Assembly: GCA_030686995.1 (NCBI GenBank)
Contig: CM060693.1
Location: forward strand, 106,813,501-106,877,500
Direction: 5' to 3'
Length of the DNA: 64,000 bases
Source: Artemisia argyi
Taxonomy: Eukaryota > Streptophyta > Magnoliopsida > Asterales > Asteraceae
Of the stretch, positions 36,060-50,200 are shown in pieces. The notes below the pieces were generated by a model that was given only the letters and a program-made list of their open reading frames with translations, had not been told where the DNA came from and searched no databases. Positions within the stretch are counted from its first letter, which is position 1. Every line of letters starts with the position of its first letter. The translations under genes and the position numbers were made by a program.

Positions 36060-39000
36060 TGATTGATGCAATAACAGTCAACTAAAGTCAACCACGGATG
36101 TCGTCAATATAGTCAAACTCCTTAGGCTCAATTCTCCGTGGAATATAGTGTTTCCCCGGGTCGTTATGTCCCAACGAGGTGTGATGGTATAAAAATGGGT
36201 TTGTGATCGGGTGAATTTTAATGGGAAGTGACCAGATAATGATTTGAATTTGTTTTACACTACTGGAATGATTAGGAATAACAATATTAACAATTACGGG
36301 AAACAGGTGTGTATAAACGTAAATCAAATTAAAATCAGACACGATTGCGTGCTGGGAAAAAGGTGAGTTTTAAGCAAATATAAACTACAGCGGGTAAAAA
36401 TGAAACTTTTACAAACTTAATATTAAAAGAAAATTTAATTAAAATGAAAATTATTTTTTTTGATTATTTTATTATTTATTATTAATTAAAACTATTTAAT
36501 TACTTATTATTAATATTTAATTTATACTAAATATAAGTTAATATTAAATTAAAACTAAGGAAATGAAAAATTATTTTTAAAAATTCTAAAATAACTTAAA
36601 AATAATATAAAAACTAAAAATATGTCTTTTTTTTCTTTTTGTGATTTTAATATTAATTAAATACTAATTATATTAATTAAACCAATTAACTAATTTAAAT
36701 TACTAATAATACTACAAATGACTTTGAAAATTAAGAAATATTTTATAAAACTAATTAACCATCACAGGAATCCTAAAAAATTATAAAAAGTTTATAAAAA
36801 TTATTTTTAAACTATTTTACTAATTATTATCTTAATTATTAATTAATTACCGCTTAAACTAATTAAACTATAAAAAATAGAAGATGAACAGTAAAAATTA
36901 TGAAAAAAATTCTTAAAAATAATATATATTATATAAAATCTAGGAAAAATATAAAAACTAGGTAGTGCTTCGTAAAAACTAATTATGCTATTTAATACTT
37001 AAATATTAATTAATTATTAATAAAACTAATATTAAATCTAATAAATACTAAATTACAATATAAAATTCTGAAAACATTACTAAAAATACTTTAATATAAA
37101 AGAAAATTAAGAAAAATATAAAAATGCAAATTACTTAATAAAAAGCTAAAAGGAAAATTAAAAAGATAAATAATATTAAATAGAAGCTATCACTTAAATT
37201 TATTTTGGATTTTTCTGGTTTTTCCTTTGGAAATCTATTTAACTACTAAAAATAAGAAACTTTTGTGAAGTCAACTTTTTTCTAGCTTAAAAATAAGCCA
37301 AATGGACACCAAAATGGACACCATGAGCAGATTCAACTTGTTAAGCGTAAATAAATAAAAAAAAAACCCTAATCGTTTCTCTCCCCTAAAGGGCGATTTC
37401 CGGCCAACCTCTCCCCATCTTTTTCGATCAGTTTTAAACATTCCATTCAAATCGCCTCTCTATTATTTTTATAATATGCAATCGGTTTGATTGGTGTGAT
37501 TATAGGGGAGGGGTTGTGTCTTGTTTATTATCCAAATCTTGTGAGATCGCTGCTTGTTACTCGAAACCCTAATCGCGTTTTTGTTAAGTCGGTTTTATAA
37601 TCGATTTATTATCTAGGGTTTAGTTTTATTGATTCGCTCTTATCTCTATCCGATTCCTACTCATACCTGGTTGATCGTTTAGGGTTTATCCCTAACGATT
37701 AGTTATTTATTAAATCGGTTTTAGGGTTTGCTTGGTTTGGAAGATCGTCTACTGCTGGATTATTATTATTATACGATCTTGCTTTGGGTGTTTGTGCGAT
37801 CAAAGCCTTCCTATATCAGCCTTCTCGTTTGGTTTATTAGGGTGCATGAACGAACGTAAACCCTTTATTAGGGTTTCGTTTTTTATAAAAGGTTTTGATC
37901 TGCTTGGTGGTTGTTGCTGTTGCGCTCTAACGTTTACATCTAGGGTTGATTGTTGGATTTTTTGTCCATTCTTGACTTGTATGTCGATCCGTTGATCGTG
38001 GTTATCTTATGGTTTGGGACGTTTATTATTGGATGTGGGTTGGGAGAGGGAAGGCGATTCGGTTCGCTGAGTTATGTGATCTGCTTGTGTTGGTTGACGG
38101 CTGATCATGTTTGGATGTTAAGTTAAGTAGGGTTCTTATTCAAAAACTCTATGGTTCGATTGGATGTGCTTTAATTCTATACGCGTTCCTTTTTTGGATC
38201 GGTTTTTGTGTCTTGCACATTCGATATGCCTATTACTGTGTACACATGCCATTATGATGTGTTTGTTGATGACGCTTCGATGCTGCTACTATGGGTGTGC
38301 ATAGGTTCGCTATTTCTGGAAGTTAGGGGTGAGACCCTATTGAATGTTACAAGTCAGATGATTACACAGGTTTGGTTCGTAATGGTGTATCATGTGTATG
38401 GGGCTTGTGTTGGTTTTGTTTGTGGTGTTTGTTGCTACTACAAACAGATTTGGTTTTGGAAGTGATGGTATCGGTATGTTAGGGTTTTTTTGACCCTATT
38501 ATCTGCTCGTGTATTGATTTGATGCGAGCTTTGGATATTCAATGGTTGGTTTGCTGTTCGTGCTTTCTAGTGGATTGATGTTTATCTAAGTTCATTGTAA
38601 CTTTTCTGGTATCTACTGCTGCTCGAATTAGTGATGTAAGTTAAGTTTAAGGGTCTTATTCAAAACCTTTCTCTCATCGTTCATGGACATGGCATTGACT
38701 TATTTGATCATATGATCGATGGTGATATCTTGATGTAAGTTAGGGTCGTATAGCCCTATATTTGTCTACGACTGATCAAAGTACACTGTGTTTCATTCTT
38801 AGCTTGAGTTTCATGCTCTTTTGAAACTTTTAGTAGATGCGGTATTGGATCAAGTTGTAGTGTTGGTTTGGTTCAGTTTGGATCCATGATGATCGGTGTA
38901 GTTGTTGGATCAAGTGTGTGGATTGGCGCTCTTCTAGTCTACCATGGTTTCGGCTGCATCGTTGAAGGTTATGAACTTCTATGACGACTTCTGAAGATTC

Positions 39001-42000
39001 AAGTTTATACTTGATGTTTTATTTATAATTTGATAGTCGTTGTAGTTTTTGTTCATAGAGTAGGTGCTTTTAGTTATAAGTGTGGCCTGTCACACTTATA
39101 TTGTAAGTTATAGGTATGGTCTGTTGCACATGGTGTGCATGTTAGTTTTAAGAATGGTTTGTCATTCTTAGATACGTGTCTTGTAAGTGTCCTAAGGGAC
39201 TGGGGGCGAGGGAAATCACCCTCGTCATTTTGTACTTCAACGTTTTTTGGATAATGAATTTTACCAGGGTGCAGGATTACTCCCCTTTACCCAAAAAAAA
39301 TGCTTATACAGTTGACTTTCTTTGACTTTTGAAGGAAATGAGCCTCTGTAGGGCCCACAGAGGTGGATTTTGGTTCAAATGACTTACTTGGACTGGTATA
39401 AGCTATAAACAACAAAATGGTACCACTGAATAAGTCAATAAGCCAAAATAAGCTTTTGGGATACTTGTTTTGTGGGACAATATTTGCATCTGTCTAGGGG
39501 CCCCACAAGGGTGTTTAAGCTCAAAAGGTTAGTGGAACTAGCAAGATGGCCAGCTTGTGAGCTCAAAGAACCAAGGGAGGGTGTGGGGCCCACTGTGGTG
39601 GTCTATGGGACACACAGAAGTGGAGGCAGTGGGGGTGGTCTGCTGGTGCAGCAGGGGCCTGCAACCCTGTTTGGTGGGTTGTGGGGCCCACAATAAAATT
39701 CACAAAAATAAGCTGATTATGGGATTCTAAAGATTAGGTGGGGGGCTTCAATTGGTAAAAAGCACAAGGTCTAAATCCAAACACAAAATTCTAAACAATT
39801 CTTGGAATTTTTGGATTTTTTAAAAGGGTAAACTTTGACTTTTTGAGAAAAACACTCAAGTTGACTTTTTTGGATATTGATCTGATCCTAATGACTAAAA
39901 ATGATGTCGTAAGCTAACATGAAGTGAAATTAGGCTAAATGAACAACTAATGCAAAGATTGACTGAGATTTAGAACCCTAAAACTTAACAGTTAACTCAC
40001 AAATGAGATTTGTGAGTGATTTTGACTTTTTCTCAAAAGAACACTTGTTATTATGACTTAACTAATCTATTATAACCTAATGTGAATTGTTAAAAGCAAC
40101 AAAAACATCTGAAATAAGTTTAAACACATTGAACTCCCCTGAACCAAACAGTCCCAAACAGCCTAAAGGGGTCACTTTGAGGGCTTATGGGGCCCACTAG
40201 AAAAATTCATAAAAATATAATGTTGGATGGATCCTAAAGGTTAAGTGGGAGACATCAATTGGTAAAAAGCTCAAGTCCTGAATCCTTACACAAAAGCACA
40301 ACAATTCCTTGAAAAAATGGGTTTTTGCACATGGTAACTTTGACTTTTTTATATAAAACTTAGATTTGACTTGTGTGAGCTTTGGGCTTTAATCTACTGA
40401 CTGAAAATGATATGATAAGTGAAAATGAAACTAAATCTAGTTATTCTAATTACTTTTGAGTAGAAATGATGAGATTGGATCTCCTAAATCCTAACAGTTA
40501 GCTAAATAATTAAATGAAAAGCTAATTTTGACTTTTCTTGAATAACCTCTAAATTTTAAAGTTTGACTGTGATAATTTGAACCCAAGAATGATGTCTCTA
40601 AAGGTTATACACACTAAAGGTCACAAAAGCTCAGCCAAGCATACAAATCCAAACACCCCTTCTTGAGACAGTTTTGTGACTTAATAAAGCAAAATGAAAA
40701 TCAGGCTTATGAAACTGCTTTTTTTATGACACATTATGACTTAATGAACTTAATTAAACACAGAACCAAGAGTTCTAAGTGCTATAACCTATGAATCCAA
40801 CATAAGCTAATTGACAGTGGAAATGCAACAATGAGCATATAGGAAAACTAATAAGCAAACAATATCACAAAGGCAATACATCAACTTATAGACCCTGAAA
40901 TAGCATAAAACCTCAAAGATAAACATGTAATAAGCACTTGTACAGTAATTTACAAAAATATGGAAAACTGCTTACAAATTGATCCAGTGGATTTTAGTTC
41001 AAAAACCAAGTATCCAATTGTCCTAATGTCTCCCATGAGACTTCTAAACCCATGAGAATCCAACACTCACCATTCTTCTTGCTTCTTCTTCACTTAGTAC
41101 TGACTTTTGAATTTACATTTATTTTTCTTGTATTTTTTGTATTTCTGAAATCTTAAGCTAAACTAGTTTAAAATGCTTAATAAGCTTATAAAAACTTATT
41201 AGTAACTTGTGTGAGCTCAAGGAAACACAAAACAACAACTTTTACAATATCCAAACCAATTTGAGATTTTCACTTTAAAAATTAACACAAGCTGAATTTG
41301 CATTTAAAGGCTGAGATTAATTCTTGAAACAAATTTAAATTACATTTAAATCACTAGAAATACACTGGAAACTAAATAGTACACTTGGAGATTACAATTT
41401 TAGCTAATATGTTATACTAATCTACACTACAACTAAGCTACAACTAATATTTTGTCTCTGCTGCCTCTTTCTTCTTATAAAGGCTTCAAAAGGGTCTTGT
41501 GTCCCACTGATCATTTCCCAGTAGTAACCAGAGCCACAGGATCACTATCTTTCAATCTTGGCCATTGGATGCTTTTGGCGCCAAAATGAAATAGTGCAAT
41601 TTGCATTGACTTGCAGCCAGGGGGGAAATGGCATTTAATAGCTTCTTGGAAGGTGTAATTGGAAGGGATAAGGTGGGCTGGTGGATGGGTGCAAGTGGTG
41701 GTGGTTCTGCAGAAAACCAGGGAAGGAGATGGGAAAGGGAAAAGGGTATTGGTGGTTTGGTCAAACTGTTTGACCTGGTTTTTATTTTAAACGGGTATTG
41801 GGCTAGTATTAACTTGGGCCAAGGATAGGATGTAGGCTGGTTGTGTTGGATTTAGTTTATTTTTGGTTGATTTAATATAAGGGTCCATTTGGTATTAGCT
41901 AAAAACACAAGGACCAAAATGTAAAATCTGAAAATTTAGGGGTGGGTTTTGACAAGTTTCCAAAGTACTCATAAGGGTCTATTTTGCCAAGGATGAATAG

Positions 42001-42394
42001 TACAAGGGTTGTAAATGTTATTTTCAAAATTTGAAAACCCAGGGACTATTTCAGCCGTTTTTTAAACCTCAAGGACCAAAACTGTAATTTCCTCAAACTT
42101 TTTATCCAAGGGTCAAACTTGATAACTTGTGAATTCCCAAGCACCATTTTTGATTTTTTTATTCCAAAATAAACTTCCAGGGACTAATTCTGTCAATTTC
42201 TGATAGTTCAGGGACTGAAACTGCCAATTGTGCAAACTTTATTTGTTTTTCATCTATTTTTACTCATTTTGCATCTGAAACATATAAAACATAATTTTTG
42301 AGATATTTTCTGTATTTTGATGCATTTCTGAGTGTTTTTAAATATTTTTGCAGTTCAGATTGACAAAAAATGATGAGTATTTACACACTCATCA
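36060..42394 (-). repeat. 3' LTR of element C
   Basis: 6335 bases including LINE derivative L2. The minus-strand start is a perfect terminal hairpin (TGATGAGT...ACTCATCA, plus coordinates 42371-42394). U3 holds AGGGAC/AAGGACC repeats (about 41880-42240). A minus-strand TATA-like TTATAAAG lies at 41475-41482. The AT-rich 36350-37250 is noncoding. No genes. Confidence 0.9.
37317..39300 (+). mobile_element. ORF-less LINE derivative L2
   Basis: About 1.98 kb with the 5' motif AACCCTAATCG, TCTCTCCCC, GGGCGATTTCCGGCC and the LINE 3' tail shared with L1 and L3, ending in poly-A (39293-39300). The uninterrupted site CCAAATGGACACCAAAATGC survives in the other LTR of C near 46632-46660. The target duplication is short (AAAATG, overlapping poly-A). 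It has no long ORF, only scattered stops, and short inverted TAGGGT...ACCCTA motifs. Probably mobilised by a full LINE. Confidence 0.82.
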
Positions 42395-43311
42395 ATCCCT
42401 CACACTAAACTATTGCTAGTCCCTAGCAATAAAAGATAACCTGTATTGAAAATTTAATGGATTTGATATCTCTTTACCAAAAGCCATTACATCTGGAGTA
42501 GCCAAATATTTCAGTTCAAGTAAGAACTATGGTACACTGATAACCATATGATTTTGAGCAAACCATAAGCTGTCAACGGATTTGATTTGTCTTTACCAGA
42601 AGCCGTTTGCTTATGGACTAGCCAACTCTTTACTTTTTAGGATATGGTGAGTTGAATACCATACAATTTTGGGCAAATTGTCAGCCGTAAACGGATTTGA
42701 TATATCTTTACCAAGAGCCGTTTGCTCTTGGAATAGCCAGTCCTTATGTGGTTTTAGACAAGGTGGACTGATAACCATAAAAATTTTGAAATAAAGTGAA
42801 AATTTTTTAAAATTTTGACCAAAAACGACGGTACTAGAAGGTATAATGTGATAAAATTCGCTAGAATTTCCCCTCCACACTTAGAATTGAATATTGTCCT
42901 CAATATTCAAAGTCCCGGCTATTATGCCGACTCTTTGAACATAAAAAGGCAACATTACAAGCTAAATGTGGAAATAACATTTTTCACTTTATTTATATAG
43001 ATATATACATACACAGTTTTTGTTTTTTTATTTATTTATTTATTTTTTTTTATTTTATTATTTTTTTTTTGATGAAACTTATATACATGGTAACAACAGC
43101 ATGGGTAACTCCCCCACACTTAGGGTGAAAACCCATATGCATGCTACTGTTTTTGTTTACGGAGTCGCTAGCTTGACTCGACTCCAAATTCATTGGTTCA
43201 AGGGGAAGTATCATGTGGAAGAGACAATCTCCATCGGACTTTCATTCAAGATGGTTGGAAAAACATTTGAAACACGTGAAAGTTCCACACCGATGAGATA
43301 AGTACCCGGCT
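42395..43311 (-). other. 3' noncoding region of C: purine tract, hairpins, tandem repeats
   Basis: Read on the minus strand: after the ORF comes a segment with GTGTGGGGGAGT, a perfect hairpin (TGAATATTG, AGGA, CAATATTCA; plus 42888-42909) followed by AAGTGTGGAGGGG, then degenerate units with GGCTAGTCCA and GGTAAAGA cores (about 42440-42790). A perfect hairpin (ATTGCTAG, GGA, CTAGCAAT; 42412-42430) leads to the purine tract GTTTAGTGTGAGGGAT (42395-42410). Homologous throughout to 27195-28083 of B. Confidence 0.82.
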
Positions 43312-45189
43312 TTACCTAGAATGGTAAATGGAAATGCCGGGATCAAAAATAGTGTCTTCATTCCCGAAGGAGTGAAGAACAGGAGAAGCCATGGGATAGC
43401 TGAAGAAAAGAAAGAAAGTCATGATGAAAATCATGACTAACTCATCGTCACCCACAGGAGAATTCATAATATCATGAATCTCATCTTTTAAGCTCATTTG
43501 ATCAATACATATCCCGGGTGTGTCTAGATCAAAGTAGAAATTCTCATACTCCGGCGGAGATATGATATGAGTAAGTTCATTAGAGAACTCCTCGAAGGTG
43601 AATGAATCATATTCTGGATTGATGTGAGCGAGTTCACAGGAGAACTCATCGAAGGTAAATGATTCATAATCGGGGAGAGAATTATGAGAATAAGAAGTGG
43701 TACTGCCACTAATCTTCTCTCCTATCGGATCAAAATGGAAGGCTTCAAATTTCGGTATAAAATCATCGGAAAGAACGTCACTATCCTTAATGGGGATAGG
43801 AGGTGACATAGGTTTCTTATTGAAAGCCTCAATTTTAGAAATGTGGAAACTGACATTTAATAATGTTGCAGGAAGTGCTTCATCTTTGGTTTTAGTGTCA
43901 GTTTCATCATTCTCTTCTTCCAAGATAACTAGCTCAGAAGGTAATCCTTCCACATAACTGATGTCTCCAGAAGATAAAGAATTTTCATCAGTATGTGAAG
44001 TTCTAAGCTCGATGTTGGGATTAGAATTTAAAAGATTTTCAATTTCTCCCAGATCGGCTTCTAAGTCAAACAGATCATCATCACTTCCTAACGGAAGTGG
44101 ATTGATATGAATAAGTTCATCTGTGAACTCCTCAAGAAGAGGGTCAACATTAGAATGAGGCAGTGATGTCTCCACATACTCAACTTCTCCGTAAGATGTA
44201 CAATCATCATTAAAATCGGAGAAAGTCTCAAAATGATCTTTTGGATTTTCAGGAGGGGAAGGTAGATCACACATATGATCAAAAGTTCCCTATGACTCTC
44301 TCAGGATTGGGACAAGGTTCTCAACACTAGACTTTATGAATTCGTTCGATTCCTTTTCAGGAACAGTGCTAAGATGCTCATCCCCCATGTTCAGAGAGTG
44401 AGTGGGAACTTCGGGTGTGATAACAGCAGACTGAGGGAGTTGAGAAGGACTAGCAGTCATGGATTCTACAAGTTCCATTATTTCTACTGCTAGTGATTTA
44501 GTCATATTCTTTTCTCCCTGTATTTCTACTACTGTAGTTTCAACTGAAGGTGAATCAAAACGTTTCTTAGATACCTTTGGGATTGGAACAAGGTCATCTA
44601 ATTCCTTAAGAGGATTGATTCTGACTTCCTTGTTCCCCATTATCAAGATATCTGAAGGTTCCTTAGGGTTTTCTTCTTCAAATGGTTCATCCTCATCACT
44701 TTCATCCTCAAGATAAAATGAGTCAACAGGAGGTTTTTGTTTCCTAAGAATCAGATCCTGAAGACAGTTTATTCCATTTTGAATGTTCTTGTTGAATTGA
44801 GTTTAAGCAATAATTATTTTAATAATCAATTCAACTCTAGCTAATTCGTCTTGAGGAAGTGGTTGAGGGATTGTGTACTGTGAAGGCTGGTTAAAACCAA
44901 ATTCATGATTGTTACAAGGAACCTGTTCATAGACAAACTGATTCATAGTCTGACAATCAGAGCTATAGTAAGGGCCTCCATAATACTCACAACAGTAAAA
45001 TTGTTGGGTCTCATGGTGTGGAAGCTGATGGAATGAATTAGTCGTGTCATGGTGGGAATATGGATTCTGATTATAGACAGACCCGTTTCCTGGCTCTACC
45101 ATGCCACAACTAGGGCAATTACCACCATTATAAGGACTACCACACCATCGACAAACAAGAAGGTGAGGATGAGACATAGAAAGAATCAA
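43312..45189 (-). pseudogene. Acidic, cysteine-containing ORF of element C (two in-frame stops)
   Basis: A single minus-strand frame of about 626 codons from ATG 45189, stopped in frame only at 44803-44805 (TAA) and 44290-44292 (TAG). Residues 13-28 have four cysteines, CX2C then CX2C eight residues on, like a small zinc ribbon. Residues 66-79 (CCEYYGGPYYSSDC) resemble the Athila gag knuckle CX2CGGPHX4C with one Cys and the His replaced by Tyr. The middle has a MGDEHLSTVPEKESNEF segment and the C-terminal half is strongly acidic with repeats of an FTFDEFSCELAHI-like unit. From memory the middle part resembles repetitive Asteraceae predicted proteins. No enzyme motif is seen. A gag-like nucleic-acid binder is possible but unproven. 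Confidence 0.75.
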
Positions 45190-45441
45190 AGGGTTTTGGA
45201 GGGTAAGAAACGAAGAATCAAAAAGGTATGATGGTAAAGATGGATATTTTTGGAATTTTTGATAAACATTTTATAAAAATAAGAAAGAAAAGTCTTTTTG
45301 GGTTTTTGTGTTCGTTGAAAACTAATTTTAAAATGTTTTCGGGAACCGTTTTATGAAAATATGAACAACGATGGTAAATATACAATGAGCGTATATCCAG
45401 ATTCACTAATCTGCAAAACCGTTTAGAATACGCTCACAACC

Positions 45442-45459
45442 TCCCCGGCAGCGGCGCCA
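45442..45459 (-). promoter_or_regulatory. Primer-binding site of C, tRNA-Asp type
   Basis: The minus strand reads TGGCGCCGCTGCCGGGGA, identical to the primer site of element B, five bases inside the 5' LTR end. Confidence 0.88.
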
Positions 45460-47231
45460 AATTTTGATTGAGGCAAAAGCAGTCAACTAAAGTCAACCAC
45501 GGATGTGGTCAATATAGTCAAACTCCTTAGGCTCAATTCTCCGTGGAATATAGTGTTTCCCCAGGTCGTTATGTCCCAACGAGGTGTGATGGTATAAAAA
45601 CGGGTTTGTGATCGGGTGAATTTGAATGGTAAGTAACCAGATAATGATTTGAATTTGTTTTACACTATTGGAATGATTAGGAATAACAGTATTAACAATT
45701 ACGGGAAACAGATGTGTATAAACGTAAATCAAATTAAAATCAGACACGATTGCGTGCTGAGAAAAAGGTGAGTTTTAAGCAAATATAAACTACAGCGGGT
45801 AAAAATGAAACTTTTACAAACTTAATATTAAAAGAAAATTTAATTAAAAAGAAAATTATTTTTTTGATTATTTTATTATTTATTATTAATTAAAACTATT
45901 TAATTACCTATTATTAATATTTAACTTATACTAAATATAAGTTAATATAAAATTAAAACTAAGGAAATGAAAATTTATTTTTAAAAATTCTAAAATAACT
46001 TAAAAATAATATAAAAACTAAAAATATGTCTTTTTGTCTTTTTGTGATTTTAATATTAATTAAATACTTTTATATTAATTAAACTAATTAACTAATTTAA
46101 ATTACTAATAATACTACAAATGACTTTGAAAATTAAGAAATATTTTATAAAACTAATTAACCATTACAGGAATCCTAAAAAATTATAAAAAGTTTATAAA
46201 AATTATTTTTAAACTATTTTACTAATTCTTAATTATTAATTAATTACTACTTAAACTAATTAAATTATAAAAAATAGAAGATGAACAGTAAAAATTATGA
46301 AAAAATTCTTAAAAATAATTTATATTATATAAAATCTAGGAAAAATATAAAAACCAGGTAGTGCTTAATTAAAACTAATTATGCTATTTAATACTTAAAT
46401 ATTGATTAATTATTAATAAAACTAATATTAAATCTAATACTAAATGACAATATAAAATTCTGAAAAAATTACTAAAAATACTTTAATATAAAAGAAAATG
46501 AAGAAAAATATAAAATATTAAGTAGAAGCTATCACTTAAATTTATTTTGGATTTCTCTGGTTTTTCTTTTGGAAATCTATTTAACTACTGAAAATAAGAA
46601 ACTTTTGTGAAGTCAACTTTTTTCTAGATTTTAAGTAAGCCAAATGGACACCAAAATGCTTATACAGTTGACTTTCTTTGACTTTTGAAGGAAATGAGCC
46701 TCTGTGGGGCCCACAGAGGTGGATTTTGGTTCAAATGACTTACTTGGACTGGTATAAGCTAGAAACAACAAAATGGTACCACTGAATAAGTCAATAAGCC
46801 AAAATAAGCTTTTGGGATACTTGTTTTGTGGGACAATATTTGCAGCTGTGAGCTCAAAGAAACAAGGGGGTGTGGGGCCCACTGTGGTGTTCTGTGGGTC
46901 CCACAGAAGTGGAGGCAGTGGGGGTGGTCTCATGGTGCAGCAGGTGCCTGCAGCCCTGTTCGGTGGGTTGTGGGGCCCACAATAAAATTCACAAAAATAA
47001 GTTGATTATGGGATTCTAAAGATTAGGTGGGGGGCTTCAATTGGTAAAAAGCATAAGGTCTAAATCCAAACACAAAATTCTAAACAATTCTTGGAATTTT
47101 TGGATTTTTGACAAAGGGTATACTTTGACTTTTTGAGAAAAACACTCAAGTTGAGTTTTTTAGATTTTGATATGATCCTAATGACTAAAAATGATGTTAT
47201 AAGCTAACATGAAGTGAAATTAGGCTAAATG

Positions 47232-47236
47232 AACAA
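47232..47236. repeat. Target-site duplication AACAA of solo LTR D (left)
   Basis: Repeated at 52914-52918. The other LTR of C has the unoccupied site ATGAACAACTAATGC near 39938-39952. Confidence 0.93.
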
Positions 47237-50200
47237 TGATTGATTCCAAACGGTCAACTTGTATTGACTAAAGATATGGTCAACAAAGTTAAACTGCTCA
47301 GAATCAATCTCCGCGGAAGTATAGTGGTTTCCCCGGGTCGTTATGTCCCGAAGAGGTGTGGATGGTTATTAAACGGGTTTGTGATTGGGTGAATTTGGAC
47401 GGAAAAGGGTTTGTGTTTGATTACACTAAGGAATCTACAAGGAAATAGCTTAAATAAGCTATATGAACATGATTGTAAGACTAGAAAAACCAGAAACGTT
47501 TAAAAGTAAAAACGCGTACGCTATATTTAAATATACGTTAACGTACGAGATAAAAAGTGAAAGCTGAAATCTGAAAACCCCCAGGGGGTGAAAATGACTT
47601 TTTTGCAAACCTAAAATAAAAAGAAAATTTAAAATGAAAATAAAGTTATTAACTTGATTATTTTAATATTTAAACACTAATTAATTAATTAAAACTATTT
47701 TAAATCTAATTTAAAATAAATTAAAAATGATAAAAGTTACAAAATAAACTAAAAACTTACAAAAATATTTTCTAAACCTCTAATTGAACTTGAAGAATAT
47801 AAATATTAAAAAGAAATGTTTTTGTCTTTTTATGGTTTTTATATTAATTAATTACTAATTATTTATTAATTACCTAATTAAACTAATTTAAATTATAAAA
47901 AATAGCAAATGAACAGTAAAAATTCTATAAAAATTCCTAAAATTATATTATATTATATAAAAGCTAGGAAAAATATAAAAACTAGGTCTTGCTTAATAAA
48001 AACTAATTATGCTATTTAAAACTTAATATTAATTAATTAATTAAGAAAACTAATATTAAATCTAATAAATACTAAATGACAAAATACAAATCTGAGAAAT
48101 ATACTAAAATTACTTTAATATAAAAGGTAATTAATAAAAATATAAAAATGCTAAGTTCTTAATAAAAATCTAAAAATGAAAATTAAAATTTAAATAAAAT
48201 TAAATAGAAACTATCACTTATTATTAAATTAGTTTTTTCTGGATTTTTCTTTTTGAAAACTATTTTATACCTAAAAACAACTAACTTTTGTAAAAACAAA
48301 TTTTTTATAAATTGGAAATAAGCACTGTGGAAAGCAATAAGCCAAACAATTGACTTATGTTGACCAAAGGGGAAAATAAGCTCAAATGAGCTTAAGTGGG
48401 ACCCACAATGGATGATTCTGATTCACTTGACTTATTTGAACATGTTTAAGCTGGAAAAACCCAAAGGTGACCACAGAATAAGTAATTAAGCTCAAAATAA
48501 GCACTTGTTGTCTTGCTTTAGAACTGAAAATGGGACAAGCTTTTGTGGTCAATTAAGGTGGGGCCCAGAGGTCATAAGCTCAAACTATTGGTCAAACTTT
48601 GAAGCCTACCAGGGGGGTTGAAAGGAATAAAGTTTGGGCATTGGGACCCACTGAGATGGTCAGAAACCACCACCAAAGTGGTGGTGGTGGCATGGTTGTC
48701 TGCTGCTGCAGGGCATCACCCACCCCTGCAGCCTACTTTGAGGGTGTGTGGGGCCCAGAGAAAAAATGACAAAAATAAAAAGACAATGGAACAATGAAGA
48801 TGAGCTGGGGGACTGCTAAACCTCAAAAGCTAAAACTCCTTATAAAAATCTACAAAAATCTTGCTAGATTTGAGAAAAACTAAAACATGCAAATTGACTT
48901 TTTATAAAAACTTGAACTTTTGACTTTCTTGGATTTCTACTGGATCCTATGAACTAATTAAGTTATGAAAAGCTATAACACAGCTAACCTAAGCTAAATA
49001 CATAAGTTATAAGCTAATGGGGGGGGGGGGGGTTTGATGTCCCAAAACTTCAACAGTCCACTGTTGTGGGGGAACCTTGGTGATTTTGACTTTTGTCAAC
49101 TAAACCTACCAATTTTATGATATGACTAGCCTAATATTAACTAAAGTGAGCCAAGTGAACCAGCTGCAACAACAAAATCAATCCTAAACACCTATGATTG
49201 AACTGAGCCAAACACCCCTATAAAATCTTATATTGGATTTCAGTGAGGCAATATGAGATTCTAAACCATAAGATGCACCATTTAGCTTCTACAAACACAC
49301 ATTAAGCATAAATAAGCATAAATTAACAATAATAAACAACTACAACTAATGATTATAAAACATGGAAATAGATGCTTGAAACTGAGTTGATAACTTACAT
49401 TGAGACAATTGCTCAAAACCACAAACAGATACTCAATCTTAACCTACTATCTCCCTGAGACTCTAAACAAGGTCTCCAATTCCATCTCCACTTCCTTCTC
49501 TTCTTTTTGATTTTTTATTTTTATTTTTTCTTTTTATCTATTTTACTCTATTTTGTTTGTAATTTTGAATTTTACACTAAAACTATTTTAATGCTTAAAT
49601 TACTTGAGAGAGTTTACACACAAGCTGAATGGAAATTAAATAAACAAAAAATAATAACTTACAACACTTTTTAATCAAATTGCCAATTTTACTTAATAAA
49701 ATGACCAAACTGAATTGAACTTAGAACTTGGAATTAAAGATTCAAAGATGTTTAAAATACATTTAATTCACTTGTTACAACACTGAAATAATTAAAATTA
49801 CATTAGATTTTAAGATTACATTAAAACGATTACCTAAACTATTGCTACAACTACCTACTGCTTGTTTCTTCTTTCCATTTCATTTTTATATGCCCTGGAG
49901 TCAATCTTTGACTTTCCCACCATCAATTGGAGCCATTGGATGGCTTGAAATCATCATGGCCGTTCAAAAGTGTTTTGGCGCCAAAGTGTATTTTGGCAGT
50001 TAGGGGGTGCCTTGGAGCAATTTGTGGGAATTAAATGGAGTTTGGAGGGTTGTGGTTTGGAAGGGGAACAAAGTATGGGGCTGCTGATGTGGAGGAGGGG
50101 GGAGATGGGGTGTTGCAGTGGTTTAGCAGAACAAGTGGGGAAGGGAGGTTAGGGGTGAGGTCAAAGTTGGGTGTTGACTGGGGGAGTAAATAAAACGGGG

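Noticed and set aside
37317..39300. L2 as a host gene with introns
   Set aside because: Its ends match L3, which has a perfect target duplication, and the empty site is present in the partner LTR.
42611..42880. Minus-strand 89-codon ORF in the C tail
   Set aside because: It lies across degenerate tandem repeats and the hairpin module; the homologous region of B has no matching frame.
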